A stretch of 29,200 nt of DNA from a virus: positions 1 to 29,200 of the IMG/VR virus record IMGVR_UViG_3300027977_000149; one strand, written 5' to 3'. The translations under genes were made by a program, and so were the position numbers. Below the pieces are notes generated by a model that saw nothing but the letters and a program-made list of their open reading frames with translations, did not search any database and was not told the DNA's origin. Positions 15,951 to 23,811 of the stretch are shown piece by piece (position 1 is the first letter of the stretch; the number at the start of each line of letters is the position of its first letter).

Positions 15951-18900
15951 TTATACTGGTGTTGCAACATTGGTTGACCAGATTACCTCTGAATATAGGC
16001 TTAATTCGTTCGGTTCAATACTAAGTCCTTCATCATCATCAATAATAATCTTATTTGTTCCAAGATAGGTCTTATATACATCTACTGGATTTACCCCATA
16101 TAGTTCAGATGAGGAAATAATAAGAACACCTTCCCAGATAAAATTATTAAGCCAGAATTCCCATTCAAAGTTTGTTATACCGTCAGTTTTTACTCTGAGC
16201 CATGGCCTTGTAAGATTACTCTGGACCTGCTGAAGATTATTTGCCTGGTAATAAGCAATATTATTAAACACCACTGGACCATTAAGATTAATACCGCCCA
16301 GATATAAATCAAAGTTAAGGGATGTAGAAAATGCTAGACCAAGAACTCCCCACTCTTTAATTGTTATTACTGGCTCTCTTACTAAAGTACCGTTCCAATA
16401 ATAGGCAAGACCATTAAAATTTCCACCAGTTGCTACGCTTTTTGCAAATACCCTTGCTCTTGACCCATCGCTATCCAAAGCCTCCATAAAAAACTTAATT
16501 GTGTCACCCTTATACTCAATTTCAAATAGTTCTGTTTCTGCTAATGGAAATTTATCTAAATCAGATCTCATCCACATCTGCATGGCGCTTACACGATAGT
16601 TATCAGCAATTGTGCTATTAATTGGAATAGCAATTCCACGACTTACCTGTGGATCATACTGTCCTCGTATTTCTATGCCAGAAGTTCTATTTAAATATAA
16701 ATATGGAGTACTGCCCTTGTAAATGCTGAAAGGATTTTTTGCTTTATAGTCATAGTAAAGGCCAGCACGTGTGTATGGGAATAGGTCAACACCAAATCGT
16801 GTTCCAACTGGATTAAATGAATTATCATTAAACGCCTGAGATGCAAGTTCAAGTCTACGAAGTGTAATTGGCTTTGTTAAAATACCACGAATATTAAACT
16901 CAAGGTGATAAACAATTGCTAAATCATTAAAGTCAGCAGACTTGTTAGGATAAACCAAGGTGTTATCTACTACCTCAAATTTTGTAACATCCCAATACTG
17001 ATAATCTGAAATGTCTATAACAGACCCTTCTTTAGGTGGCTCTATAGTAGTAAAAGCAGACTGTGGCGAGTTGGCACCCTCAGCAACATACTGGAAAGTT
17101 AAATAACTTCTAATTGATGCTTCTGTGGTGTCGTATTCATAAAACTTAAGAGAATTAGACTCCATATCCTCATAGTTGTTCCAACCAGTAAACAGATAAT
17201 TGTCTAAATCATTATATGTTCTCTGAACTGGATGACGATATTCTTGAAACAGTTCTTCATAAGTCCAAGATGATGTAGTTTCATCTTCTAACAGTTTTGA
17301 TGGCTTTGGATATCCAATATTAAACTGAATAAAGTCTAGATCGTAGTATGATCCACCTTCTTCGTTTGTAACAAATTGAGCAAAATATGATAGTGGCAAA
17401 TAATCTTCCCAATACCCCGCAACTCCAATATCTAAATAATATGTATCATATGCCTCTGTAGGCAAAAGGGTATAACTTGCGGTATGAGCAAGAAGCGCCT
17501 TAGCATTTTCTGATTCTGCTGAACCAGTAGCCAAATAACTATCCAAGATTGCCGTTCCATTTAACTCAAAATGATCTTCAATCTCAAATGCATTGTACGA
17601 TGTTGATAATCCTACAGAATAGATCTTTCCAGTGAACTGATATGTGTCTGTTCCATCTCCACCAACATACATTTTTAATCCATTTTGATTACCAAAGAAT
17701 GCTGCTACATTACCGCCAAAATAACTAGACAGGGCTTGAATCTGAATACCAGCAGCATATTTTTCATCTTCTACAATTATGTCTGTAGTGTATATTTCTT
17801 CTTCTGTACCATTAAAAGTTAAAGAATAATGAATTTCATCTAAGTCTTTTCTGATGCTAAAAGAGTTTCCAGTTAGTGGGTTATAAATTTTAAATAAAAG
17901 TTCTTCTGTTAATAAATCATCTGAAGAAAACACACCGTAGATGCTATAAATACCGTCATTTATAATATTAAACTGTGGAAAATTAAAATATGATTGAACA
18001 GAAACCCAAGAGGTATTTGGTCTAAATGTTATGAAGGTATCATCATTGGGATCTTGAATTGCCTGATTATCATCATAGAGTTCTTGTAGCGTTTTTGTAC
18101 CAGTGCTTATCTGTGGTAAAGAATAGGTTGGAGTTGTTATAGATGTTTCTGTTGTTACGAGATTATCAAACGTACCCTGGTCCCAACGAGCAAAGTCTGG
18201 ATAGTTATAGTTTGCAGTGTAATCAGCAAACGGATAATCAATAAACGCCTGTGTTCCTCCATAAGCAGAGTTAATAGTTTCTGGAGAAAGAACTCCTTGA
18301 CCATAAACCCAACGACGCTTTGCTACCGTTACCGCAACAGAGTACGGATAGATAGCAACACAATCTAACTCAATTGGACTTACTTCTTCATATGCATAAA
18401 ATCCAAGCCAGTCTTGATCATCTCCGTATGCGTCTACAATATTAGGTAAGTCCAAAGTGTCTGTATTGATACTTAAGCCTATGACTTCTTCTCCATTAAT
18501 TAGTACGCTAACATTATTTCTAATCATTCTAATATGAATTAGCATAGGCCTAAACCATTCACCAACAAAGTGTGAGGAAAATTGTTTTCCAATAACTAAA
18601 GTTAAAAATCCACCTTCAATATATAACCCATCTGTTGATGCTATAGGACCAAATATTCTTTTAGGATCAAATGTATTTGAGTTTACCCTCATCCAAAACT
18701 CAACAGTGTAATCTTTAAACTGACCATCTTTATTTAAAAAGCCTTTGCCAGGAACGATGAGAGATGGCTCTCCATCATTTTCTCTTAGCCTTGTAATGTT
18801 TGATGCACCAAAAACCATTGGAAGGGCAGTATTACGAGCCTTTAAATTATTATCATTAATTAAATAATATCCAACTTGTCCACCAAGACCATAAGGATCT

Positions 18901-19559
18901 GCGGGAATAGCCTGAGCAGTTGTTAGTGGAATGTTTGATGGCAATGAAACTGGAGTAACACCTAAAGAAACGGTATTAAAATCTTCTGACCATTGTCCAA
19001 GAGTAAAACCATTTACATAAAATGTATAATCAGATGTAGTTCCGCCCTGATCATATTGAAACTCTATAACCATTCTTAATTCTGTATCTTCATCTGGTAT
19101 TTCAAAGGTACCAGAAACAAAACTCCAAGCCTGAAAAGAGTTGGTATTAAAGGTTTGAAGTCTTTCTATAACTTGTGAAGAAGTTGTATCTGTATATTGG
19201 TATCCTATTGATACCGCTGTTAAATAGGGACTCTCTGAATAAAAATATGCACCAACACAAAATGTTTTTAGATATTGATCTATTTCTGTAAAGTTTATAA
19301 TATTTTGGCTAACACAGACAACACTTTCTGAGGTTACCGCTGGAACATCTCCTTCAATTAAAGATGTTACGCTATCTGGAAAGGGCTCATTTGAAAAAGA
19401 AGAACTTGTTGCTGTACCGTTTGTAACTGTCCAAAGACCTAGATCTCTATCTGTTTCATCAATAAGACTAATATAGTCAGCCTGATCATCTAACGCCCAT
19501 AAAATTGTAGGGTGTTCTGCAAATATCTTTTCTGCATATAAGTTAGATGGGGTAGTCAT
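15951..19559 (-). CDS. Large LamG/concanavalin-like tail or virion surface protein
   Basis: A 1202-aa protein starting MTTPSNLYAEKIFAEHPTIL at ATG 19559, with TAGGAGAAAT upstream. It is rich in Tyr, Asn, Thr and Asp and reads as repeated beta-sandwich domains. Two segments resemble LamG/concanavalin A-like jelly rolls: around residues 280-390 (KDYTVEFWMRVNSNTFDPKR, HIRMIRNNVSVLINGEEV) and around 990-1150 (MQMWMRSDLDKFPLAETELF, FDLYLGGINLNGPVVFN). Such proteins occur as minor tail or adhesion proteins in actinophages. No signal peptide or transmembrane segment is present. Its place between a nuclease and the portal-side genes, where terminase is normally found, is unusual. Carbohydrate binding is an inference from the fold. 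Confidence 0.75.
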   Translation of the reverse strand: MTTPSNLYAEKIFAEHPTILWALDDQADYISLIDETDRDLGLWTVTNGTATSSSFSNEPFPDSVTSLIEGDVPAVTSESVVCVSQNIINFTEIDQYLKTFCVGAYFYSESPYLTAVSIGYQYTDTTSSQVIERLQTFNTNSFQAWSFVSGTFEIPDEDTELRMVIEFQYDQGGTTSDYTFYVNGFTLGQWSEDFNTVSLGVTPVSLPSNIPLTTAQAIPADPYGLGGQVGYYLINDNNLKARNTALPMVFGASNITRLRENDGEPSLIVPGKGFLNKDGQFKDYTVEFWMRVNSNTFDPKRIFGPIASTDGLYIEGGFLTLVIGKQFSSHFVGEWFRPMLIHIRMIRNNVSVLINGEEVIGLSINTDTLDLPNIVDAYGDDQDWLGFYAYEEVSPIELDCVAIYPYSVAVTVAKRRWVYGQGVLSPETINSAYGGTQAFIDYPFADYTANYNYPDFARWDQGTFDNLVTTETSITTPTYSLPQISTGTKTLQELYDDNQAIQDPNDDTFITFRPNTSWVSVQSYFNFPQFNIINDGIYSIYGVFSSDDLLTEELLFKIYNPLTGNSFSIRKDLDEIHYSLTFNGTEEEIYTTDIIVEDEKYAAGIQIQALSSYFGGNVAAFFGNQNGLKMYVGGDGTDTYQFTGKIYSVGLSTSYNAFEIEDHFELNGTAILDSYLATGSAESENAKALLAHTASYTLLPTEAYDTYYLDIGVAGYWEDYLPLSYFAQFVTNEEGGSYYDLDFIQFNIGYPKPSKLLEDETTSSWTYEELFQEYRHPVQRTYNDLDNYLFTGWNNYEDMESNSLKFYEYDTTEASIRSYLTFQYVAEGANSPQSAFTTIEPPKEGSVIDISDYQYWDVTKFEVVDNTLVYPNKSADFNDLAIVYHLEFNIRGILTKPITLRRLELASQAFNDNSFNPVGTRFGVDLFPYTRAGLYYDYKAKNPFSIYKGSTPYLYLNRTSGIEIRGQYDPQVSRGIAIPINSTIADNYRVSAMQMWMRSDLDKFPLAETELFEIEYKGDTIKFFMEALDSDGSRARVFAKSVATGGNFNGLAYYWNGTLVREPVITIKEWGVLGLAFSTSLNFDLYLGGINLNGPVVFNNIAYYQANNLQQVQSNLTRPWLRVKTDGITNFEWEFWLNNFIWEGVLIISSSELYGVNPVDVYKTYLGTNKIIIDDDEGLSIEPNELSLYSEVIWSTNVATPV

Positions 19560-19574
19560 ATTTCTCCTACCTTT

Positions 19575-19583
19575 ATTATATCA
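19575..19583 (-). promoter_or_regulatory. Extended -10 promoter TGATATAAT for the LamG-like gene
   Basis: TGATATAAT on the minus strand, 15 nt from the ATG at 19559. The predicted leader is about 8-9 nt and just holds the GGAG ribosome site. Confidence 0.55.
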
Positions 19584-19586
19584 GTT

Positions 19587-20183
19587 CTAGGCTTTACTAT
19601 ATTTATCAACATAGTCTGCCAAAAGTCTTAAAATTGCAGAACTTTCTTTTGCTTGTCCTATTGATCTATTGCAATGTTGACATAAAGTTCCACGAACACA
19701 CTGGCCACAGGAAAACCTTGCATTGCAACAATTATGATCATGGTCTATTGTCAGGCCTTCTGAAGAGCCACAAACCTCACAAGAATTAGAAAGCATAGAG
19801 ACAATTCTTTCTGTTGAAAGGCTATAGGTTCTTTTTGTAGTATCGTGTGTTCTGCAAAGGCCTCCTGCGTGGTGTGGCTTATTGCAAAATGTAATCTGGC
19901 ATCCAGTCTGATTATATTTTAAAACTTTTACTGGTTTATTTTCTTGAATATCTCCACCACTTTTAAATCTAGCATAGTGTGCGGCGCAATAATTCATAGA
20001 ATAGTGTTTTCTTGTACATTTATATGCTACGCAAATACCTGGTCTTTTTGCTCTAGGCTTGCTACCAGAGGCTCTTCTTTTTTGCTCTCTGTAATGATTG
20101 TGACAAAGCCCCTTTGCATGAACTTCTTTTTTACAAGAAGTGGCAGAGCAGGCTTTTGTGTGCTTTTGTACTTTGTCAAACAT
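19587..20183 (-). CDS. HNH / endonuclease VII-type nuclease with three zinc-finger repeats
   Basis: The 198-aa form starts at ATG 20183 (MFDKVQKHTK), because TGGTACAAT lies exactly 6 nt upstream; a longer in-frame start at 20213 would place the promoter inside the gene. Three modules share the spacing C-X4-C-X9-C-X2-H (C12-C17-C27-H30, C51-C56-C66-H69, C95-C100-C110-H113). Residues 135-179 form a recombination endonuclease VII core: CEVC, the catalytic-type DHDH at 147-150, and VRGTLCQHCNRSIGQAK. T4 endonuclease VII resolves branched DNA before packaging; a homing-endonuclease role is an alternative given its location next to ribonucleotide reductase. All expected metal ligands are present, so it looks functional. 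Confidence 0.88.
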   Translation of the reverse strand: MFDKVQKHTKACSATSCKKEVHAKGLCHNHYREQKRRASGSKPRAKRPGICVAYKCTRKHYSMNYCAAHYARFKSGGDIQENKPVKVLKYNQTGCQITFCNKPHHAGGLCRTHDTTKRTYSLSTERIVSMLSNSCEVCGSSEGLTIDHDHNCCNARFSCGQCVRGTLCQHCNRSIGQAKESSAILRLLADYVDKYSKA

Positions 20184-20189
20184 AAGATA

Positions 20190-20198
20190 ATTGTACCA
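20190..20198 (-). promoter_or_regulatory. Extended -10 promoter TGGTACAAT, leaderless arrangement
   Basis: TGGTACAAT on the minus strand ends 6 nt before ATG 20183. It lies in the 17-bp gap after the reductase gene and decides the start of the nuclease gene. Confidence 0.55.
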
Positions 20199-20200
20199 TA

Positions 20201-22222
20201 CTATATTGCACAATTATCGTTGTTACAGTATTTCTCCCCAATCGCATCCAAATTCTCTATACCCTCATAAATTGCAGACCAGTCAATTTTAGCAATTTTC
20301 CCAATGTAAGCGTTGTAGTCTTCTTCTGAAAGATATGTATATGGCTGCTGAGGGTAAACCTCATCTCCCATTGGTAAAAACGAAACAGCCTTTAGTTGTC
20401 CTTCAAACATGTGCAAGGCTGGAGCAATATCCTTTTTTTCTTTTTCTTTATCAAAAGAAAGTGTTACGGAAACTCCATTGTCTGACCAATATCTTTGAGT
20501 TAATGCTGCCAAACTAATCTTTTCCCAAAGAGTAACATCTTTTTCGCTTCTCTTATGTGGTGTTGCTACTGGAAAATAAACAACCAAAGTATTATCAGAA
20601 TATACATCGTTTTCTATTTTATAGCCTGCTGCTTTAAATAAGTGAACCATTGGGTCCAGCGAACTAAACCTAATTGCACGTAAAAAATATTTTCCTCCTG
20701 GAGACCAATGAACTCCTGGTGTTGCTCCAGATAAAATAGAAACAGATCCAGATGGTTTTACTGTTGTTACACGAATTGATTCACGTACACACAGCCACTC
20801 AGAATATGCCTTGTCATAATTTTTAATTGTCTCATATCCACTATGCATCCAGTCACGAACTGTTGGCACTCCATTTTGATCAGTAAAAGAAGCAATCCCA
20901 GTCAAAGAAGTTCCGATTCTTCTATTTCTTTGCATTACTGCATTTGTTGTTTGCCAGTGTGTTGCCATTAATGTGACCGTTTTTCCATATAAATATGCAA
21001 ACTTTAAAGTACGCAAAAAATCTTCCTTAGATTCATGACGATTTAAATGCACTTCAACAAGTGTACACATTTCAGTGCTTTCAAGGCACATCTCAGCACA
21101 AGGATTCATGCCCATAACACGATAATCTTTATTATCTGAAATATCATTTAGTCTTCCATACTTACGAATAACATCAAGCCAAATAAATCCTGGCTCTCCA
21201 TTGTTAGCGATTAAATCAACATAGTCTTCATAGTTTGTGCCTACTTTTGCAGATATAGAATTATTGGACATGTAAGCCCATCCAGGATTTTCTGGATCAT
21301 AAGAATTTCTTTCGGGAAAAACTTCTGCATTTTTTAAGTTAATAAAATCTTTATCTTCTGGAGCGCCAAGTGCGAGGGTAGCAGAACGACGAACATTACC
21401 AGCAACCACACAAGTTCCAATAAGATTTACAATATCAACAATTGCACGAGAATCAAGAATATCTTCTGCTCTATCTCCAATTACTTTACGAATGGTTTCA
21501 TGTAATTTAATCAATGGCTCTGGACCTGAAGCGGTACCACCAAAACCTTTAATAGGTGCACCTAATGGTCTAATCAAAGAATAATCAAAATTAATCTTAG
21601 CCTGACCTTGTTTCAAATATGAGTTAATAAGTAGTCTTACAGATTCTACCCATCCTTCTCTTGTATCAGGTATTTGATATGCTATTTCTTCTTTGGTATT
21701 GGCATATATTTCCATACCCTTTTCTTGTCCAAGGGTGTCAAATCCTACCCCCACACCAAGCATCAGAGCATCCATAACCCAGCCAAAAAGGGCCCCAGGG
21801 TCGTTTCTATCAATGTCCCTAGTAGATACCATGGCACAGTTCTGTAAGGCCGCAGAATTGCGTCTCTCCATCGTCATAGGGGTACCAAAAGCCCATAGCC
21901 CACGACCTGGAGGGGTCCATTTAAGATTAAACATACGATCATAGGCTTCTTGGGCAGACTTCTGTGCCTTATTGTCATTCCAAGGAAGGCGGTTTTCTTT
22001 AGCATGATTCTTTTGAACAGAATACATTCCTTCAATTACCCGCTTACAAACTTCATGCCATCGTTCTTTTGTGCCATCTTCTTTGACTCTTGAATATGTG
22101 CGGATAAAAGTTACCTCACCTAAAGAGTTGCCACCTGCGTCGGTAAAGCCAAAAGGAGGCTCAACATCTTTATATTTATTAACAAATTCATCCAATAGCC
22201 TAAAAGAAAATACGTCTGACAT
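20201..22222 (-). CDS. nrdJ: Adenosylcobalamin-dependent ribonucleoside-triphosphate reductase (class II)
   Basis: A 673-aa single-chain enzyme reducing ribonucleoside triphosphates to dNTPs with coenzyme B12 as radical source. It resembles the monomeric Lactobacillus leichmannii enzyme. Visible hallmarks are Cys129 in ALQNCAMVST and Cys386 in STEMCTLVEV (redox pair), N373-P-C375-A-E377 (the radical Cys and general-base Glu of the active site), PPGRGLW near 104-110, and the C-terminal Cys666/Cys671 pair (CNNDNC) that re-reduces the active site. Every key residue is in place and no intein is seen. The start ATG is 62 nt downstream of a TGCTATACT promoter and has only a distant GAGAGG. It would boost nucleotide supply in infected cells and would depend on host B12. 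Confidence 0.95.
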   Translation of the reverse strand: MSDVFSFRLLDEFVNKYKDVEPPFGFTDAGGNSLGEVTFIRTYSRVKEDGTKERWHEVCKRVIEGMYSVQKNHAKENRLPWNDNKAQKSAQEAYDRMFNLKWTPPGRGLWAFGTPMTMERRNSAALQNCAMVSTRDIDRNDPGALFGWVMDALMLGVGVGFDTLGQEKGMEIYANTKEEIAYQIPDTREGWVESVRLLINSYLKQGQAKINFDYSLIRPLGAPIKGFGGTASGPEPLIKLHETIRKVIGDRAEDILDSRAIVDIVNLIGTCVVAGNVRRSATLALGAPEDKDFINLKNAEVFPERNSYDPENPGWAYMSNNSISAKVGTNYEDYVDLIANNGEPGFIWLDVIRKYGRLNDISDNKDYRVMGMNPCAEMCLESTEMCTLVEVHLNRHESKEDFLRTLKFAYLYGKTVTLMATHWQTTNAVMQRNRRIGTSLTGIASFTDQNGVPTVRDWMHSGYETIKNYDKAYSEWLCVRESIRVTTVKPSGSVSILSGATPGVHWSPGGKYFLRAIRFSSLDPMVHLFKAAGYKIENDVYSDNTLVVYFPVATPHKRSEKDVTLWEKISLAALTQRYWSDNGVSVTLSFDKEKEKKDIAPALHMFEGQLKAVSFLPMGDEVYPQQPYTYLSEEDYNAYIGKIAKIDWSAIYEGIENLDAIGEKYCNNDNCAI

Positions 22223-22258
22223 TTAATTTACGAACCTCTCACTAAAAATAATATTAGA

Positions 22259-22277
22259 ACTTTACAAATCGTAAAGT
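22259..22277 (-). promoter_or_regulatory. Leader hairpin of the reductase mRNA
   Basis: ACTTTAC and GTAAAGT form a 7-bp stem around a 5-nt loop in the ~55-nt leader between the promoter and the reductase start. It may affect RNA stability or start-site access. It is too small to be a cobalamin riboswitch. Confidence 0.4.
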
Positions 22278-22284
22278 ACTCCCA

Positions 22285-22293
22285 AGTATAGCA
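22285..22293 (-). promoter_or_regulatory. Extended -10 promoter TGCTATACT for the reductase gene
   Basis: TGCTATACT on the minus strand in the 162-bp gap upstream of the reductase. It is identical to the element in front of the 136-aa gene at 15933. Confidence 0.6.
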
Positions 22294-22349
22294 CAAATTT
22301 TAATTAAAAATAAATTGATTTATAACGATTTTATAAACTTTAACTATGA

Positions 22350-22390
22350 AGTTAAGGTTGAGTACTTTTAATTTTACAAAGTACTTAACT
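22350..22390. repeat. Interrupted inverted repeat at the end of the fibre gene
   Basis: Outer arms AGTTAAG (22350-22356) and CTTAACT (22384-22390) enclose inner arms TACTTT (22363-22368) and AAAGTA (22378-22383). It overlaps the stop codon of the fibre gene. Without a T-tract it is a poor terminator. It contains two of three AGTACT words in this gap. Confidence 0.4.
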
Positions 22391-23344
22391 AATTACAAGA
22401 CCAGACTTACCATTTTTTACTTCTCCCCATGTTAAACCAGGAAGAGCAGCAGTAATTGCTACGTTATTAATTTTAAATGACTTACCAGAAGCAAGATTCA
22501 TATGTTCTGAAGATGTCCAAGCATCAGTTGCGTCTATCCATTCAAATGTTTTATTGGTTGCTCCCAATAATGTAATACCACCACCGTCAGCACCAGCGTC
22601 TGAAGTATTTCCATAAGCAATAACAATATTTTTATCTTCTACCTGAAGTGTTTGTGTATCAATTGTAGTAGTAGTTCCATTAACTGTCAAATCTCCAGTA
22701 ATAACTACACTGTTGTTAAATGTTGCCGTACCGCTGGTAGCACCAATTGACAATACTGTCGCAGCACCGCCAAAATTAATAGTTGTTGCGGTTGTATTTA
22801 AAAGATCAAAAGATGTGGATGCGGTTGTTAAAGATGTTTCAATTGAAGGGCTTGTATTAAATACCAATAAACCAGACCCTGTTTCGTCTGTCATTGCAGA
22901 TGCAAGATTTGCAGATGAAGGGGTACCAAGCCATGTTCCAATTCCGCTTCCATAGTCGCTTGAGATAACTAAAGTTCCAGTAGCATCTGGAAGAGTAATG
23001 GTTCGATCTGCAGTAGGATCTACTGTAACAAGAGTTGTTTGATATGAGTTAGTTGTAGCACCTTCAAAAATTACAGATTCTCTAGTTAAAACATTTTTAT
23101 TAGAATCTAATTCTGCTACACCATCAACAGCGCCTTTTTCAGATGTTTCAATATAACCCTCAAGGCTTGTAACTAATTCTGCATCTGTAGCAAGATAGGT
23201 TAGTTCTGACCAGATCGTAGAGCCATCTCCAACCTTAAGTTGTCCAAGAGTAGAGTTATACCCAAGTTCACCTTCATTAAGAATTGGATCTGCATCGTTC
23301 CATTCGGAACTAGTGCCCCTACGCATTTGAATTCTAACGGCCAC
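22385..23344 (-). CDS. Tail fibre protein with Mtd-like N-terminal segment
   Basis: A 319-aa protein starting at GTG 23344 behind TTGGAGG. The first ~50 residues (IQMRRGTSSEWNDADPILNE, then GELGYNSTLGQLKVGDGST) are the widespread phage fibre module resembling the N-terminus of major tropism determinant-type and hyaluronidase-type proteins, which anchors fibres to the tail. Residues about 85-135 carry IFEG...TVDPTADRTITLPDATGT, a module repeated in the 780-aa fibre upstream. The rest is a Thr/Ser/Gly-rich beta-helix-like shaft with VITGDLTVNGTTTTIDTQTL. It likely contacts the host surface. It ends the fibre gene block and has its own promoter. Confidence 0.75.
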   Translation of the reverse strand: MAVRIQMRRGTSSEWNDADPILNEGELGYNSTLGQLKVGDGSTIWSELTYLATDAELVTSLEGYIETSEKGAVDGVAELDSNKNVLTRESVIFEGATTNSYQTTLVTVDPTADRTITLPDATGTLVISSDYGSGIGTWLGTPSSANLASAMTDETGSGLLVFNTSPSIETSLTTASTSFDLLNTTATTINFGGAATVLSIGATSGTATFNNSVVITGDLTVNGTTTTIDTQTLQVEDKNIVIAYGNTSDAGADGGGITLLGATNKTFEWIDATDAWTSSEHMNLASGKSFKINNVAITAALPGLTWGEVKNGKSGLVIS

Positions 23345-23367
23345 AGCAAACCTCCAAGTTATCTTCC

Positions 23368-23376
23368 ATTATACCA
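23368..23376 (-). promoter_or_regulatory. Extended -10 promoter TGGTATAAT for fibre gene
   Basis: TGGTATAAT on the minus strand, 23 nt from the GTG at 23344. The leader would be about 16 nt and includes the GGAGG site. Confidence 0.55.
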
Positions 23377-23383
23377 AAATTTG

Positions 23384-23782
23384 TCATGCTGCACTACCGC
23401 CATCTATTACCATAGCAAAAGATGTTGTTGCTGGTGTACCGCCATCAAGTGAAGTACCAAGCCATTGACCTTCAGGACCGTTTCCTTGATATTGATAAAT
23501 ACTGTCTACAAAGCCGTCAACATTGTGTGTGTGATCTGTGACGGTAGCAGTATCATCATAATTAGCCATTGCATACCAGGTAGCACTATAATAATAATAA
23601 ATACGATTTGTATTTGTATCTAAATGCATTGCCCCATTTGATGGGCTTACAGGAAAAGTACTTCCTACAGTAATAGCAGAGCCTGTAAAGGCTGTGGTTT
23701 GAACTGAGTTATCTGGGAATGTAACTCCAGTGGCGACCTTAAGGCCTTGTTTTACTACAAAGTCTCTATCAGTTGTTGCCAC
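23384..23782 (-). CDS. Small tail fibre protein
   Basis: A 132-aa protein starting at GTG 23782 (MATTDRDFVVKQGLKVATGV). The first 25 residues resemble the start of the 780-aa fibre (MATVDKAFRIKNGLVVEGSS), an anchor-like segment shared by fibre genes. Then comes TFPVSPSNGAMHLDTNTNRI, a common phage fibre module (P..G..W.dt...r.y.y....w), followed by Tyr-rich strands and an Asp/Gly-rich end. No good ribosome site is seen, so the start is less certain. A structural tail-tip role is inferred from context. Confidence 0.65.
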   Translation of the reverse strand: MATTDRDFVVKQGLKVATGVTFPDNSVQTTAFTGSAITVGSTFPVSPSNGAMHLDTNTNRIYYYYSATWYAMANYDDTATVTDHTHNVDGFVDSIYQYQGNGPEGQWLGTSLDGGTPATTSFAMVIDGGSAA

Positions 23783-23811
23783 TGAAGTTCACTGTCCCTT
23801 CGTGGTTCACT

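Noticed and set aside
20201-22222. Intein or intron in the reductase gene
   Set aside because: The frame is continuous, of normal length for a monomeric class II enzyme, and the catalytic motifs are uninterrupted.
22223-22384. Cobalamin riboswitch upstream of the B12-dependent reductase
   Set aside because: The leader after the promoter is about 55 nt with one small hairpin, too short and lacking a B12-box-like core.
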